Below are positions 1-6,185 of a stretch of 7,011 nucleotides of DNA, piece after piece (positions within the stretch are counted from its first letter, which is position 1; each line of letters starts with the position of its first letter). The stretch spans positions 1 through 7,011 of the forward strand of contig CAMURM010000077.1 in NCBI GenBank assembly GCA_947097535.1, read 5' to 3'. The translations under genes and the position numbers were made by a program. Under the pieces are notes generated by a model. The model was not told where the DNA came from and did not search any database. It was given only the letters and a program-made list of their open reading frames with translations. This DNA comes from an uncultured Selenomonas sp. GTDB lineage: Bacteria; Bacillota; Negativicutes; Selenomonadales; Selenomonadaceae.

Positions 1-1
1 G

Positions 2-1327
2 CGAAGCGGCAGTCTGCGCCATATCTACGGCTGCTTCTCGCGCGCCGACCTCGAACGGCGCCTGGGCTTCCGCCGCCTCTACGACCCCGAGGCGCATCCC
101 GACCTTTCGGGCGACATCGTGAACCGGCCCTACCAGAGAGAAGCCGTCTGGCACATCTGCGAGGACGTGCATAAGGGCGTGCGCCGCCTGCTCGTCTCCA
201 CGCCGCCGGGCACGGGCAAGACGCGCATGGCGGCGGGCGCCATCGAGGCGCTGCTCCAGCAGAAGGCGATCGGCAAGGTGCTCTATCTCGCCGACCGCGA
301 AGAGCTCGCGCACCAGGCGTACGATCAGTTCTGCGCGCTCTTGCCCGATGTGAAGCTCGTCGATCTTCTCGGCGACGTGCGCGACGAAGTACAGGCAGAC
401 GTCGTCTTCGCGACGGCGACGATCATGATGGACGCCGTGAATGAGAGCCGCACGGAGGACGGTGCGCGCCTTTACGACCCCGCACACTTCGACCTCGTCG
501 TCATCGACGAGTCGCACCCGAGCATTTATGACGATCATCTCGTCCTCCTGAGCTATTTCGACGCCATCTTGCTGGGGTTCTCGTCGCTCGCGCCTGCGGC
601 ACCCGGCGAGGCGGAAATCTACCGCTTCTATGGCCTCGAACCGGGCAAGCCGACCTTCGTTTACAGCATGGAGGAAGCGCGCCGCGACGGCTGGCTCGTC
701 GACTTCACGCTGCGCGACGAAGCGCCCGAAGAAATCATGGATCCTCGCCTTCACTATGCCGATCTCACGGAGGAGCAGCGCACGATCGCCGAGATGGAAT
801 ACTCCGATGCAGGTGCAATAGCCAGCAAGGACTTCGACCTGCCCGCTGTGAACAACTGGCTCTTCAGCGAGGAAAAGATTCAGGCGATGCTCGAAAACCT
901 CCTCGTACACGGAATGAAGGCGAAGGACGGCAAGCTCGGCAAGACGATCATCTTCGCGAAGAACAGCCTGCAGGCGAAGGCGATCGCCTTCATCTTCCAG
1001 CGTCTGCATCCCGAGTACGGTGCGGACTTCATCCGCGCGCTCGACGCGCGCACGCCCGATCTCGCCGAAGCGGTGCAGGCTTTTGCAGAGCCCGACGCGC
1101 AGCCGACGGTCGCCATCTCCGTCGATGTCCTCGATACGGGCTTCGACATGCCGCCGGTCGTGAACCTCGTCTTCTTCCGCAAGGTGCATTCCCTGAGCAA
1201 GTTCAGTCAGATGCTCGGCAGGGGCATGCGCTTCTGCGAAGGTCTGGGCGGCGAGGGCAAGGATAAGAAGGAGTTCCTCGTCATCGACTACTGCAGGAAT
1301 TTCGCGTTCTTCGATATAAAGAAATGA
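2..1327 (+). CDS. Type I restriction R subunit-like SF2 helicase, 5' partial and C-terminally short
   Basis: This is the 3' part of an ATP-dependent DNA translocase/helicase of the HsdR (type I restriction R subunit) kind. The frame is open from position 2 (visible residues start RSGSLRHIYG), so the GTG at 119 is internal and the true start is off the left edge. Motifs seen are Walker A GTGKT (209-223), DEAH-like box DESH (506-517) followed by SIY, TFVYSMEEARRDGWLVDF (typical of this family after motif III), TIIFAKN, VLDTGFDMP (motif V) and QMLGRGMR (motif VI, 1208-1231). Motif III, usually GLTATP, reads GFSSLAP (from 575). The protein ends with YCRNFAFFDIKK just after motif VI, whereas relatives usually continue for a few hundred residues. 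No methylase or specificity subunit is visible. It may be a solo helicase, or a decaying remnant. The helicase call is firm; whether it is active is unknown. Confidence 0.85.
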   Translation, partial: RSGSLRHIYGCFSRADLERRLGFRRLYDPEAHPDLSGDIVNRPYQREAVWHICEDVHKGVRRLLVSTPPGTGKTRMAAGAIEALLQQKAIGKVLYLADREELAHQAYDQFCALLPDVKLVDLLGDVRDEVQADVVFATATIMMDAVNESRTEDGARLYDPAHFDLVVIDESHPSIYDDHLVLLSYFDAILLGFSSLAPAAPGEAEIYRFYGLEPGKPTFVYSMEEARRDGWLVDFTLRDEAPEEIMDPRLHYADLTEEQRTIAEMEYSDAGAIASKDFDLPAVNNWLFSEEKIQAMLENLLVHGMKAKDGKLGKTIIFAKNSLQAKAIAFIFQRLHPEYGADFIRALDARTPDLAEAVQAFAEPDAQPTVAISVDVLDTGFDMPPVVNLVFFRKVHSLSKFSQMLGRGMRFCEGLGGEGKDKKEFLVIDYCRNFAFFDIKK

Positions 1328-1339
1328 GGGAACGATGCG

Positions 1340-1735
1340 ATGAAATTCAAGTTTTTGCACAACAACATCAACGTGGCCGACCTTGCGCGCTCGCTCGCCT
1401 TCTACGAGAAGGCGCTTGGGCTCAAGGAGGTGCGCCGCATGGAGACGCCCGATTTCACGCTCATCTACCTCGGCGACGGCGGTCAGACGCCGCACGAGCT
1501 TGAGCTCACCTGGCTCAAGGAGCGCGAGACGCCCTACGATCTCGGCGACAACGAGTTCCATCTCGCTTTCAGCGTCGACGACTTCGCGGCGGCACACAAA
1601 CTGCACGAGGAGATGGGCTGCATCTGCTATGAGAACGAAGCGATGGGCATTTACTTCATCAGCGATCCCGACGGCTACTGGCTCGAAGTCCTGCCGCGGG
1701 AACATGCGACAGCAAAGGCGGCACAGGAGGCATGA
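1340..1735 (+). CDS. gloA: Lactoylglutathione lyase-like VOC family protein (glyoxalase I)
   Basis: A 131-residue vicinal oxygen chelate protein, close in length to E. coli glyoxalase I (135). That enzyme is cytoplasmic and turns the methylglyoxal-thiol hemithioacetal into an S-lactoyl thioester. The four positions matching the metal ligands of the bacterial Ni/Co enzyme are present: H7 (KFLHNN), E55 (ELELTW), H74 (EFHLAFSVD) and E116 (DGYWLEV). The first half also shows the typical LARSLAFYEKALGL helix. The ATG at 1340 follows GAGGG at 1326-1330 with a 9-base spacer; the helicase stop lies in this site, 12 bases upstream, so the two may be co-transcribed. The stop is in the loop of an intrinsic terminator. 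Many such proteins act on other substrates or thiols, so the fold and metal site are sure and the exact substrate is inferred. Confidence 0.85.
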   Translation: MKFKFLHNNINVADLARSLAFYEKALGLKEVRRMETPDFTLIYLGDGGQTPHELELTWLKERETPYDLGDNEFHLAFSVDDFAAAHKLHEEMGCICYENEAMGIYFISDPDGYWLEVLPREHATAKAAQEA

Positions 1736-1756
1736 GCCCTCTGTGCCGCCTTTTAT
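1714..1756 (+). terminator. Intrinsic terminator overlapping the end of the VOC gene
   Basis: A perfect 13-bp inverted repeat, AAAGGCGGCACAG (1714-1726) and CTGTGCCGCCTTT (1741-1753), encloses a 14-base loop and runs into TTTTATATAT (1751-1760). The left arm codes for the last residues of the VOC protein, and its TGA (1733-1735) is in the loop. It should end the helicase-VOC transcript and insulate the downstream NADH dehydrogenase gene. The U-tract is short (four U, then alternating A and U). Confidence 0.8.
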
Positions 1757-1804
1757 ATATATGAAATTTATGTATGGATAAGTTTTAGGGTTGGAATGTG
1801 AATG

Positions 1805-1874
1805 ATGCCGCTGCTGAAAGGGCGGCATGCTTCGCAGCCCGGCAAAGTCGGGGATTTCCCCGCACCCAGAAGGG
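1805..1874 (+). other. Structured 5' leader of the NADH dehydrogenase gene
   Basis: The 120 or so bases between the terminator and the start at 1884 have several short inverted repeats. They are ATGCCGC/GCGGCAT (1805-1811, 1822-1828), CCCGGC/GTCGGG with an AAA loop (1838-1843, 1847-1852), CGGGG/CCCCG with an ATTT loop (1849-1853, 1858-1862), and CCC/GGG (1865-1867, 1872-1874), the last including part of the Shine-Dalgarno site. The second and third share 1849-1852 and cannot form together. I recognise no known riboswitch class. GC-rich DNA gives such stems by chance, so a regulatory role is only a possibility. I could not find a convincing promoter in 1755-1804, although AT-rich stretches there could hold one. 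Confidence 0.3.
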
Positions 1875-1883
1875 AGCAAGACC

Positions 1884-3194
1884 ATGAGCAAGAAAACGCG
1901 TGTCGTCGTCGTCGGTGCCGGCTTTGGCGGTGTGAAGGCCGTCCGAGGCCTCGCCAGGGATAAGGATCTCGATATCACGATCATCGATCGCCGCAATTTT
2001 CATCTTTTCCAGCCGCTTCTCTATCAGCTCGCCACTTCGCTTCTCTCGACGGATGAGATCGCCTATCCCATCCGCGCCTTCTTCCGCCATAATAAGAACG
2101 TCGACCTCTTCATGGCGCGCCTGCGCGGCCTTGACAAAGAGCGCAAGGTCATCATCACGAACCACGGCGAGATTCCCTATGACTACGCGATTCTCGCAGC
2201 CGGCGCGACGACGAACTTCTTTGGCATGGAGAGCGTCGAGGAGCATTCCTTCCCGATGAAGACCTTGCAGGAAGCGCTGCACATCCGCAATCATGTCATC
2301 CACATGTTCGAGCGCGCCAACAAGATCGAGCAGAGCGAGGCGGAGCGCCGCCGCATGCTTTGCTTCGTCGTCGTCGGCGGCGGCCCGACGGGCGTCGAGC
2401 TCGCCGGCTCGCTCGCCGAGGTCATCAACCTCATCATGAAGGACGAGTATCATAACCTTACGCACGATGAGGTCAGCGTGAAGCTCGTCGAGGCGACGGG
2501 CGGACTCCTGCCCATGATGCCGCCCGATCTGCAGCAGGAAACGGTGCGCGTCCTCGAAAAGAAAGGCGTCGAGGTCATGCTTAACACGCAGGTCGCGGGC
2601 TGCGACAAGAACAATCTGATGTTGAAGGACGGCACGGTCATACCGACGAACACGGTCATCTGGGCGGCGGGCGTCAAGGCGGTGCCAATCATATCGAAGC
2701 TCGGTTTTGCGACCGACCGAGCAGGCCGCGTCATCGTCAACGACAAGCTGCAGGTCGAGGGCGAGCGCGACATCTTCGCCATCGGCGACTGCGCTTCCTT
2801 CTGCCACGGCACGGAGCGCCCGCTGCCGACGGTCGCGCCCGTCGCGACGCAGCAGGCCGTCGTCGCCGTGCGCAACATCAAGCGCCTGATCGCGGGCGAC
2901 GAGAATCTCGAAACTTTCCATTATAAGGATCAGGGCGCGATGGCGACGATCGGCAGGACGGAAGCCGTCGTCAACATGAACGGCACGAAGATGAAGGGCT
3001 TCATCGCCTGGGTCGTCTGGATGTTCGTCCACCTCCTGCGGCTCGCGGGCGCGCATACGAACATCACGGTGCTCATGAAGTGGACGTGGAACCTCCTTTC
3101 GGGAACGCGCCTCGGCCGCATCATCACGAACATGCAGTACGACGAATCGCGGCAGTTCCGCCCCATGCCGCTCGATCCGGAGGAGAAGAGTTGA
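1884..3194 (+). CDS. ndh: Type II NADH:quinone oxidoreductase (NDH-2), FAD-dependent
   Basis: A 436-residue single-subunit, non-proton-pumping NADH dehydrogenase that passes electrons from NADH through FAD to membrane quinone. Two Rossmann motifs are plain: GAGFGG (11-16, FAD) and GGGPTGVELAG (165-175, NADH). The FAD-closing AIGDCA is at 299-304 and the quinone-site-like APVATQQ at 318-324. The early NFHLFQPLLYQLAT stretch is typical of NDH-2. A hydrophobic/aromatic stretch near the C-terminus (372-388, FIAWVVWMFVHLLRL) and the KWTWNLL segment fit peripheral attachment to the inner face of the membrane. The ATG at 1884 is chosen because AGGGAG (1871-1876) lies 7 bases upstream; an in-frame ATG at 1827 would add 19 atypical residues inside the leader. 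Its stop overlaps the next gene's start. A related pyridine nucleotide-disulphide oxidoreductase is possible but less likely. Confidence 0.9.
   Translation: MSKKTRVVVVGAGFGGVKAVRGLARDKDLDITIIDRRNFHLFQPLLYQLATSLLSTDEIAYPIRAFFRHNKNVDLFMARLRGLDKERKVIITNHGEIPYDYAILAAGATTNFFGMESVEEHSFPMKTLQEALHIRNHVIHMFERANKIEQSEAERRRMLCFVVVGGGPTGVELAGSLAEVINLIMKDEYHNLTHDEVSVKLVEATGGLLPMMPPDLQQETVRVLEKKGVEVMLNTQVAGCDKNNLMLKDGTVIPTNTVIWAAGVKAVPIISKLGFATDRAGRVIVNDKLQVEGERDIFAIGDCASFCHGTERPLPTVAPVATQQAVVAVRNIKRLIAGDENLETFHYKDQGAMATIGRTEAVVNMNGTKMKGFIAWVVWMFVHLLRLAGAHTNITVLMKWTWNLLSGTRLGRIITNMQYDESRQFRPMPLDPEEKS
3179..3194 (+). promoter_or_regulatory. Ribosome binding site and TTGA stop/start overlap
   Basis: GGAGG at 3179-3183, inside the last codons of the NADH dehydrogenase gene, lies 7 bases before TTG at 3191. 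The TTG overlaps the upstream TGA (3192-3194) as TTGA. This sets the start of the SGNH gene, instead of an in-frame GTG at 3080 that lies deep in the upstream gene, and it predicts translational coupling. Confidence 0.75.
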
Positions 3195-4693
3195 ACTTGC
3201 AGAAAAAATATCTTAGCTTTTGGAAGAAAAGCGCTGCCGCCCTGGTCGTGTGCCTTGCGGCGGCGGCACTTTCGCCGCAAGGGGCGTCGCGAGGAGAGGC
3301 TGCGGCGACCTTGGGCGAGACGCGTGCGACGGAGCGATTGGCTTCGACACAGGATCGCACGATCGTGCTGGAGCGCGATACGGCGCAGAAGGAGGCGAAG
3401 GCTCCCGTGACAGAGAACGCGGGGGCGAAGGATGAACCGACGGAAAGGACAGGGGCGGAAACTGCCGCCGCCGAAAATGCGAGGGAGGCGATGTCCATGA
3501 ACAGCGCCGCGAAAGAGCCGCCGCGCCAGCTGCCGAAGAAGCTGCGCTTCACCTGGCAGCCCGTCGCCGACGCCGTGCGCTACGAGTTCGTCGTGGAAGA
3601 GGGCACGGGAGAGAAGGCGAAGACCGTCTACCGTGACACGCATGTGTTCAACAACGGCGTGGAAATCGCGCTTGCGGGGCGCGGCTGGCTCGACGCCAAC
3701 CACTATTGGCGCGTGCGCGCGCTCGACTACGACGGCGCGGTGCGCTCCGCCTTCACGCCGCCTGCCGCCGTCGAGCTCGGCGAAAAGGATCCGACTTCGC
3801 CCTTGCCGACAAGCGAGTTTGACCGCATGGACTATGTGCCGCTCTATCCCACCTATTCGTGGGTCGCCGTTCCCGGCGCCGTGGAGTACGAGGTGTCCGT
3901 CTGGAAGCGCGGCAAGGCAGAGCCTTCGCTCCTGCACATGCTCTATGCGACCGATCTCACCTGCTACGATCCGCACGGCTTCACGACACCCGGCAGCTAT
4001 TACTGGAAGGTGCGTGCCCTCGATGCGTCGCACCAGCCTCTGAGCGGCTGGTCGGAAAACGTGCCCTTCGAGGTCAAGTCGCCCGTCATCGTCGCCGCGC
4101 TCGGCGACAGCATTACGCACGGCGGCGGCGCCGTCATCAACGGCCCCGACCGCGTCCTCTACGATTGGGAATCGTACGCTGCCTTTCCCATCAAGAACCT
4201 CGGCTACTCGGGCGATACCGTCGAGGCGATGGAAGCGCGCTTCGAGCGCGACGTGCTGCCCTTTCACCCGCGCATCCTCGTCATCATGGGCGGTGTGAAC
4301 AACTACCGCGTGGGCGGCAAGGCGGCGAACATCATCGCCGTGCTCGCGCGCATCCGCGACAAGTGTACGGCGAACGGCATCACGCCCGTCTTTGCCACCG
4401 TCACCTCGCTGAACCCCGCGAAGATCGCCAAGCTGCAGTACGCGCAGACGCCGCCTGCCGATTGGAGCGACGAGCAGGCGCTCTTAAACCGCTGGATCTT
4501 GTCGCAGCCCTACTGCGTCGACGTCACGACGGTTCTCTCCGACGGCGAAGGCCAGCTCGAAGACATCTATACGACCGACGGCCTCCATCCCGACAGCGCG
4601 GCAAAGCGCTTCATCGGCGAGACGATCAGCAACTACCTGCGCGCGAGGTTCCCGCAAATCGTCGGACCGCTCCTGCGTGAGCCGAGGGTGTGA
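3191..4693 (+). CDS. Secreted SGNH/GDSL-family esterase with two fibronectin-III-like repeats
   Basis: A 500-residue exported protein starting at TTG. Residues 1 to about 38 form a signal peptide: a basic MNLQKKYLSFWKK, then the hydrophobic AAALVVCLAAAAL. LVVC is not a proper lipobox, so cleavage by signal peptidase I is more likely. Next is a charged Ala/Glu/Lys/Thr-rich linker (about 39-110). Two beta-sandwich repeats of fibronectin-III type follow (about 111-196 and 213-296), each with a W-x-x-V-x-x-A-x-x-Y-E-x-x-V core and a YWRVRALD or YWKVRALD strand. The C-terminal SGNH hydrolase domain has GDSIT (Ser307), NLGYSGDT, GGVNN (Asn370/371) and DGLHP (Asp463, His466), so the catalytic triad and oxyanion residues are present. 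It probably removes acyl or acetyl esters from an envelope or extracellular polymer; the substrate cannot be told. It is read together with NDH-2. Confidence 0.85.
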   Translation: MNLQKKYLSFWKKSAAALVVCLAAAALSPQGASRGEAAATLGETRATERLASTQDRTIVLERDTAQKEAKAPVTENAGAKDEPTERTGAETAAAENAREAMSMNSAAKEPPRQLPKKLRFTWQPVADAVRYEFVVEEGTGEKAKTVYRDTHVFNNGVEIALAGRGWLDANHYWRVRALDYDGAVRSAFTPPAAVELGEKDPTSPLPTSEFDRMDYVPLYPTYSWVAVPGAVEYEVSVWKRGKAEPSLLHMLYATDLTCYDPHGFTTPGSYYWKVRALDASHQPLSGWSENVPFEVKSPVIVAALGDSITHGGGAVINGPDRVLYDWESYAAFPIKNLGYSGDTVEAMEARFERDVLPFHPRILVIMGGVNNYRVGGKAANIIAVLARIRDKCTANGITPVFATVTSLNPAKIAKLQYAQTPPADWSDEQALLNRWILSQPYCVDVTTVLSDGEGQLEDIYTTDGLHPDSAAKRFIGETISNYLRARFPQIVGPLLREPRV

Positions 4694-4723
4694 AAAAGAG
4701 GCGGCTTAGCTGCAAAAGTCGGA

Positions 4724-4777
4724 GTGCTGCGCTGCCCATAAGCGAAAACCCCGTGTTCGCGTTGGGCAGCGCAGCAC
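4724..4777. terminator. Large hairpin between convergent genes, possible bidirectional terminator
   Basis: A perfect 15-bp inverted repeat, GTGCTGCGCTGCCCA (4724-4738) and TGGGCAGCGCAGCAC (4763-4777), continues inward after a two-base mismatch as GCGAA/TTCGC (4742-4746, 4756-4760). It sits between the SGNH stop (4693) and the YigZ stop (4793). A U-tract is lacking on the plus strand; on the minus strand only TTTT follows, about 6 bases past the stem. The position suggests it ends both transcripts, or protects 3' ends, but it is not a textbook intrinsic terminator. Confidence 0.5.
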
Positions 4778-4792
4778 GGCATCAAGGTGGGC

Positions 4793-5437
4793 TTATTTTG
4801 CGCCCTTTTCAAGCGGCACCTTGCTCCATACCGTGCCGCGCTGCTCGAAGGCGGCTCTGCCAGCCGTGAGGTCGGTCAGTGTCGCCTCGACGGGGACGAG
4901 CTGCGCTTCTTCTAAGAGCAGCAGAAACGTGACCTTTTCCTCGTAGATCGTATCCTCGACGCGCAGCCCTTCCTGCCGCGCGAAGCTCTCCACGAGCGAA
5001 AGAAGCGTGTAGTCGAGCGTCACGGCGAGCCGCGCAAGATGCAGGCAGCGCACGAGCGAGGCGGCTTCGAGCGCCAGGTGCGCCGCGTGCCCGTAGGCGC
5101 GGATGAGACCGCCGGCGCCGAGCTTTATGCCGCCGAAGTAGCGCGTGACGACGACGACCGCATCGGTCAGCCCCTTCTGCTTGATCGCTTCCAGGATCGG
5201 ATTGCCCGCGGTGCCGCCCGGCTCGCCGTCGTCGTTCGACTTCTGCTTCTCGCCCGCTGCGCCGAGTACCCAGGCGCTCGGATTGTGGCGCGCGTCGTAA
5301 TACTTCTTCTTGCAGGCGGCGACGAAGGCGCGCGCTTCCTCCTCTGTCGCCGCGTGCACCGCCTGCGCGAGGAAGCGCGAGCGCTGGATCTCATACGCGG
5401 CCTCGCCGCCTTTTTCTATCGTCGTAAAATTTTCCAT
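4793..5437 (-). CDS. yigZ: YigZ/IMPACT family protein (UPF0029)
   Basis: A 214-residue cytoplasmic protein of the widespread YigZ family. The N-terminal IMPACT-type domain shows SRFLA (20-24), the DARHNPSAWVLG stretch (48-59), SNDDGEPGGTAGNPIL (67-82) and the family signature RYFGGIKLGAGGLIRAYG (99-116). The C-terminal 80 or so residues form the small ferredoxin-like domain (DUF1949 type). Length is normal for the family. Eukaryotic IMPACT regulates the kinase GCN2; the bacterial role is not settled, with links to translation or nucleic acid binding suggested from structure. The ATG at 5437 has only a weak purine-rich site (GAGAAAG) upstream. It starts 14 bases after the hicB stop on the same strand, so it may be read through from hicAB or have its own promoter inside hicB. 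The family call is very sure and the function is not. Confidence 0.9.
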   Translation of the reverse strand: MENFTTIEKGGEAAYEIQRSRFLAQAVHAATEEEARAFVAACKKKYYDARHNPSAWVLGAAGEKQKSNDDGEPGGTAGNPILEAIKQKGLTDAVVVVTRYFGGIKLGAGGLIRAYGHAAHLALEAASLVRCLHLARLAVTLDYTLLSLVESFARQEGLRVEDTIYEEKVTFLLLLEEAQLVPVEATLTDLTAGRAAFEQRGTVWSKVPLEKGAK

Positions 5438-5451
5438 GCCGTTTTGCTTTC

Positions 5452-5856
5452 TCAGGAGTCCAACTGTAATTCTTGCCGCAGAGCATTTTGAAACAGCTGG
5501 GAGAAATCGATGTGGCGCTCCCTGGCAAGTGTGTCGAGCCAGGCGGGAATCGTCAGCGTCTTTCTCACGTCGTGATTGTTCGTGCGGTGAAAGTATGCGG
5601 CTTCATCCCATGTGATGAGCGTCGTGAAATCCTTGCCTTGCGTTTGTATATCCGAAGGATCGCTCGCGGGAGGGAGTGGATTCTTGTCTTCCAGCAGAGT
5701 GGAGAGATAAAGCCCCAGTGCGTCGGCAGCCATGAAAAGAGCCTCGCCCAGTGTGTCGCCCTCGGTGACGCAGCCGAGCAGGTCGGGAAACATGACGGTG
5801 TAGCCGCCGACCGTTTCATCGGGATGAAAGACAGCGGGATAAATATATTTTTCCAT
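5452..5856 (-). CDS. hicB: HicB-type antitoxin
   Basis: A 134-residue antitoxin of the type II HicAB system. The N-terminal HicB-like domain (about 4-60) is typical: YPAVFHPDE, GGYTVMFPDLLGCVTEGDTLGEAL, then MAADALGLYLSTLLED with a proline-rich end. This partly RNase H-like domain binds and neutralises HicA. After a linker, residues 97-131 (VRKTLTIPAWLDTLARERHIDFSQLFQNALRQEL) look like a ribbon-helix-helix DNA-binding domain, so HicB probably represses its own operon. The start at 5856 has a perfect AGGAGGT (5870-5864) 7 bases upstream. The hicA gene ends 16 bases upstream, giving the usual toxin-first order. The good ribosome site here against the cramped one of hicA fits antitoxin excess. 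Confidence 0.9.
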   Translation of the reverse strand: MEKYIYPAVFHPDETVGGYTVMFPDLLGCVTEGDTLGEALFMAADALGLYLSTLLEDKNPLPPASDPSDIQTQGKDFTTLITWDEAAYFHRTNNHDVRKTLTIPAWLDTLARERHIDFSQLFQNALRQELQLDS

Positions 5857-5872
5857 AAATCGTACCTCCTCG

Positions 5873-6070
5873 TCAAGATTCTTGATCGAACCCAGCCTGC
5901 TTCAAAATCGTCTTATAGGTGCCGATACGCAAATCCTTATTGTGCATGGGAATGATGGGCATTCCCGGTTTTGTCGGGTGTTTCAGAATGTGATGCGAGC
6001 CATTGATGCGCACGACCTGCCAGCCGTCGGATTGCAGGATTTTCAGCAGTTCCTTCGCTTTCGTTTTCAT
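5873..6070 (-). CDS. hicA: HicA-type mRNA interferase toxin
   Basis: A 65-residue toxin with the double-stranded RNA-binding-like fold of HicA, which cleaves mRNA independently of codon reading and is held inactive by HicB. The family pattern is clear: KAKELLKILQSDGWQVVRINGSHHILKHP, then MPIIPMHNKDLRIGTYKTILKQAGF. The conserved GSHH motif (24-27) contains the histidine used in catalysis, so the gene looks intact. A TAG three codons upstream in frame fixes the start at 6070. The only Shine-Dalgarno-like stretch, AGGGAG (6078-6073), is just 2 bases from ATG, closer than normal, which may keep toxin synthesis low. By eye, hicA and the bases upstream of it are less GC-rich than the neighbouring genes, consistent with later acquisition of the module. 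Confidence 0.9.
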   Translation of the reverse strand: MKTKAKELLKILQSDGWQVVRINGSHHILKHPTKPGMPIIPMHNKDLRIGTYKTILKQAGFDQES

Positions 6071-6082
6071 ATCTCCCTACCA

Positions 6083-6110
6083 CATATAGTAACACAGATT
6101 CCCTTGCGAA
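6083..6110 (-). promoter_or_regulatory. Weak candidate promoter for hicAB
   Basis: On the minus strand TTCGCA (6110-6105) and TATATG (6088-6083) are 16 bases apart, each matching four of six bases of the sigma-A consensus. A start site about 7 bases on (near 6076) would leave a leader of only about 6 bases before the hicA ATG. Other placements are possible, so this is a weak call. Confidence 0.25.
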
Positions 6111-6141
6111 ACGAGGGGGGAAATAGCAGCGCCCGAGAGCG

Positions 6142-6185
6142 TTAGAAATAATTTATTGGCATTTTAGAAATAATATATTGGCATT
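6142..6185. repeat. 22-bp tandem direct repeat at the permease promoter
   Basis: Two adjacent copies (6142-6163 and 6164-6185) have an exact 22-base period and differ at one base (T6153 versus A6175). Each copy contains TTAGAAATAA, a short AT-rich part, and TTGGCATT. Copy 2 supplies the -35 box TTGGCA of the promoter at 6178-6206; copy 1 has the same TTGGCA (6156-6161) but no -10 at the right distance. A spacing of about two helical turns places equal sites on one DNA face, as expected for an operator binding two regulator dimers. It could also be a chance duplication. Confidence 0.75.

Noticed and set aside
1827..1883. Earlier ATG for the NADH dehydrogenase gene
   Set aside because: No ribosome site precedes it, and the added residues do not look like an NDH-2 N-terminus; ATG 1884 has AGGGAG at 7 bases.
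1785..3056. Long open frame on the minus strand opposite the NADH dehydrogenase gene
   Set aside because: Its product is Arg/Asp/Ala-rich with no recognisable domain and lies fully antisense to a clear NDH-2 gene; GC-rich codon bias leaves such frames open.
3242..3256. Lipobox in the SGNH signal peptide (LVVC)
   Set aside because: The residue before Cys is Val rather than Gly or Ala, and the Cys sits in mid-hydrophobic core, so lipoprotein processing is unlikely.
2930..4267. Long minus-strand open frame opposite the end of NDH-2 and the SGNH gene
   Set aside because: Arg/His-rich shadow product crossing two well-supported genes, with no family features.
3859..4680. 273-codon plus-strand frame inside the SGNH gene
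   Set aside because: Out of frame with the GDSL motifs and extremely Arg-rich; a shadow of GC-rich coding sequence.
5039..5491. Plus-strand frame opposite yigZ
   Set aside because: Arg/Ala-rich antisense shadow of a highly conserved YigZ signature.
6142..6185. Tandem repeats considered as a CRISPR array
   Set aside because: Only two copies, directly adjacent with no spacer, and located at a promoter.
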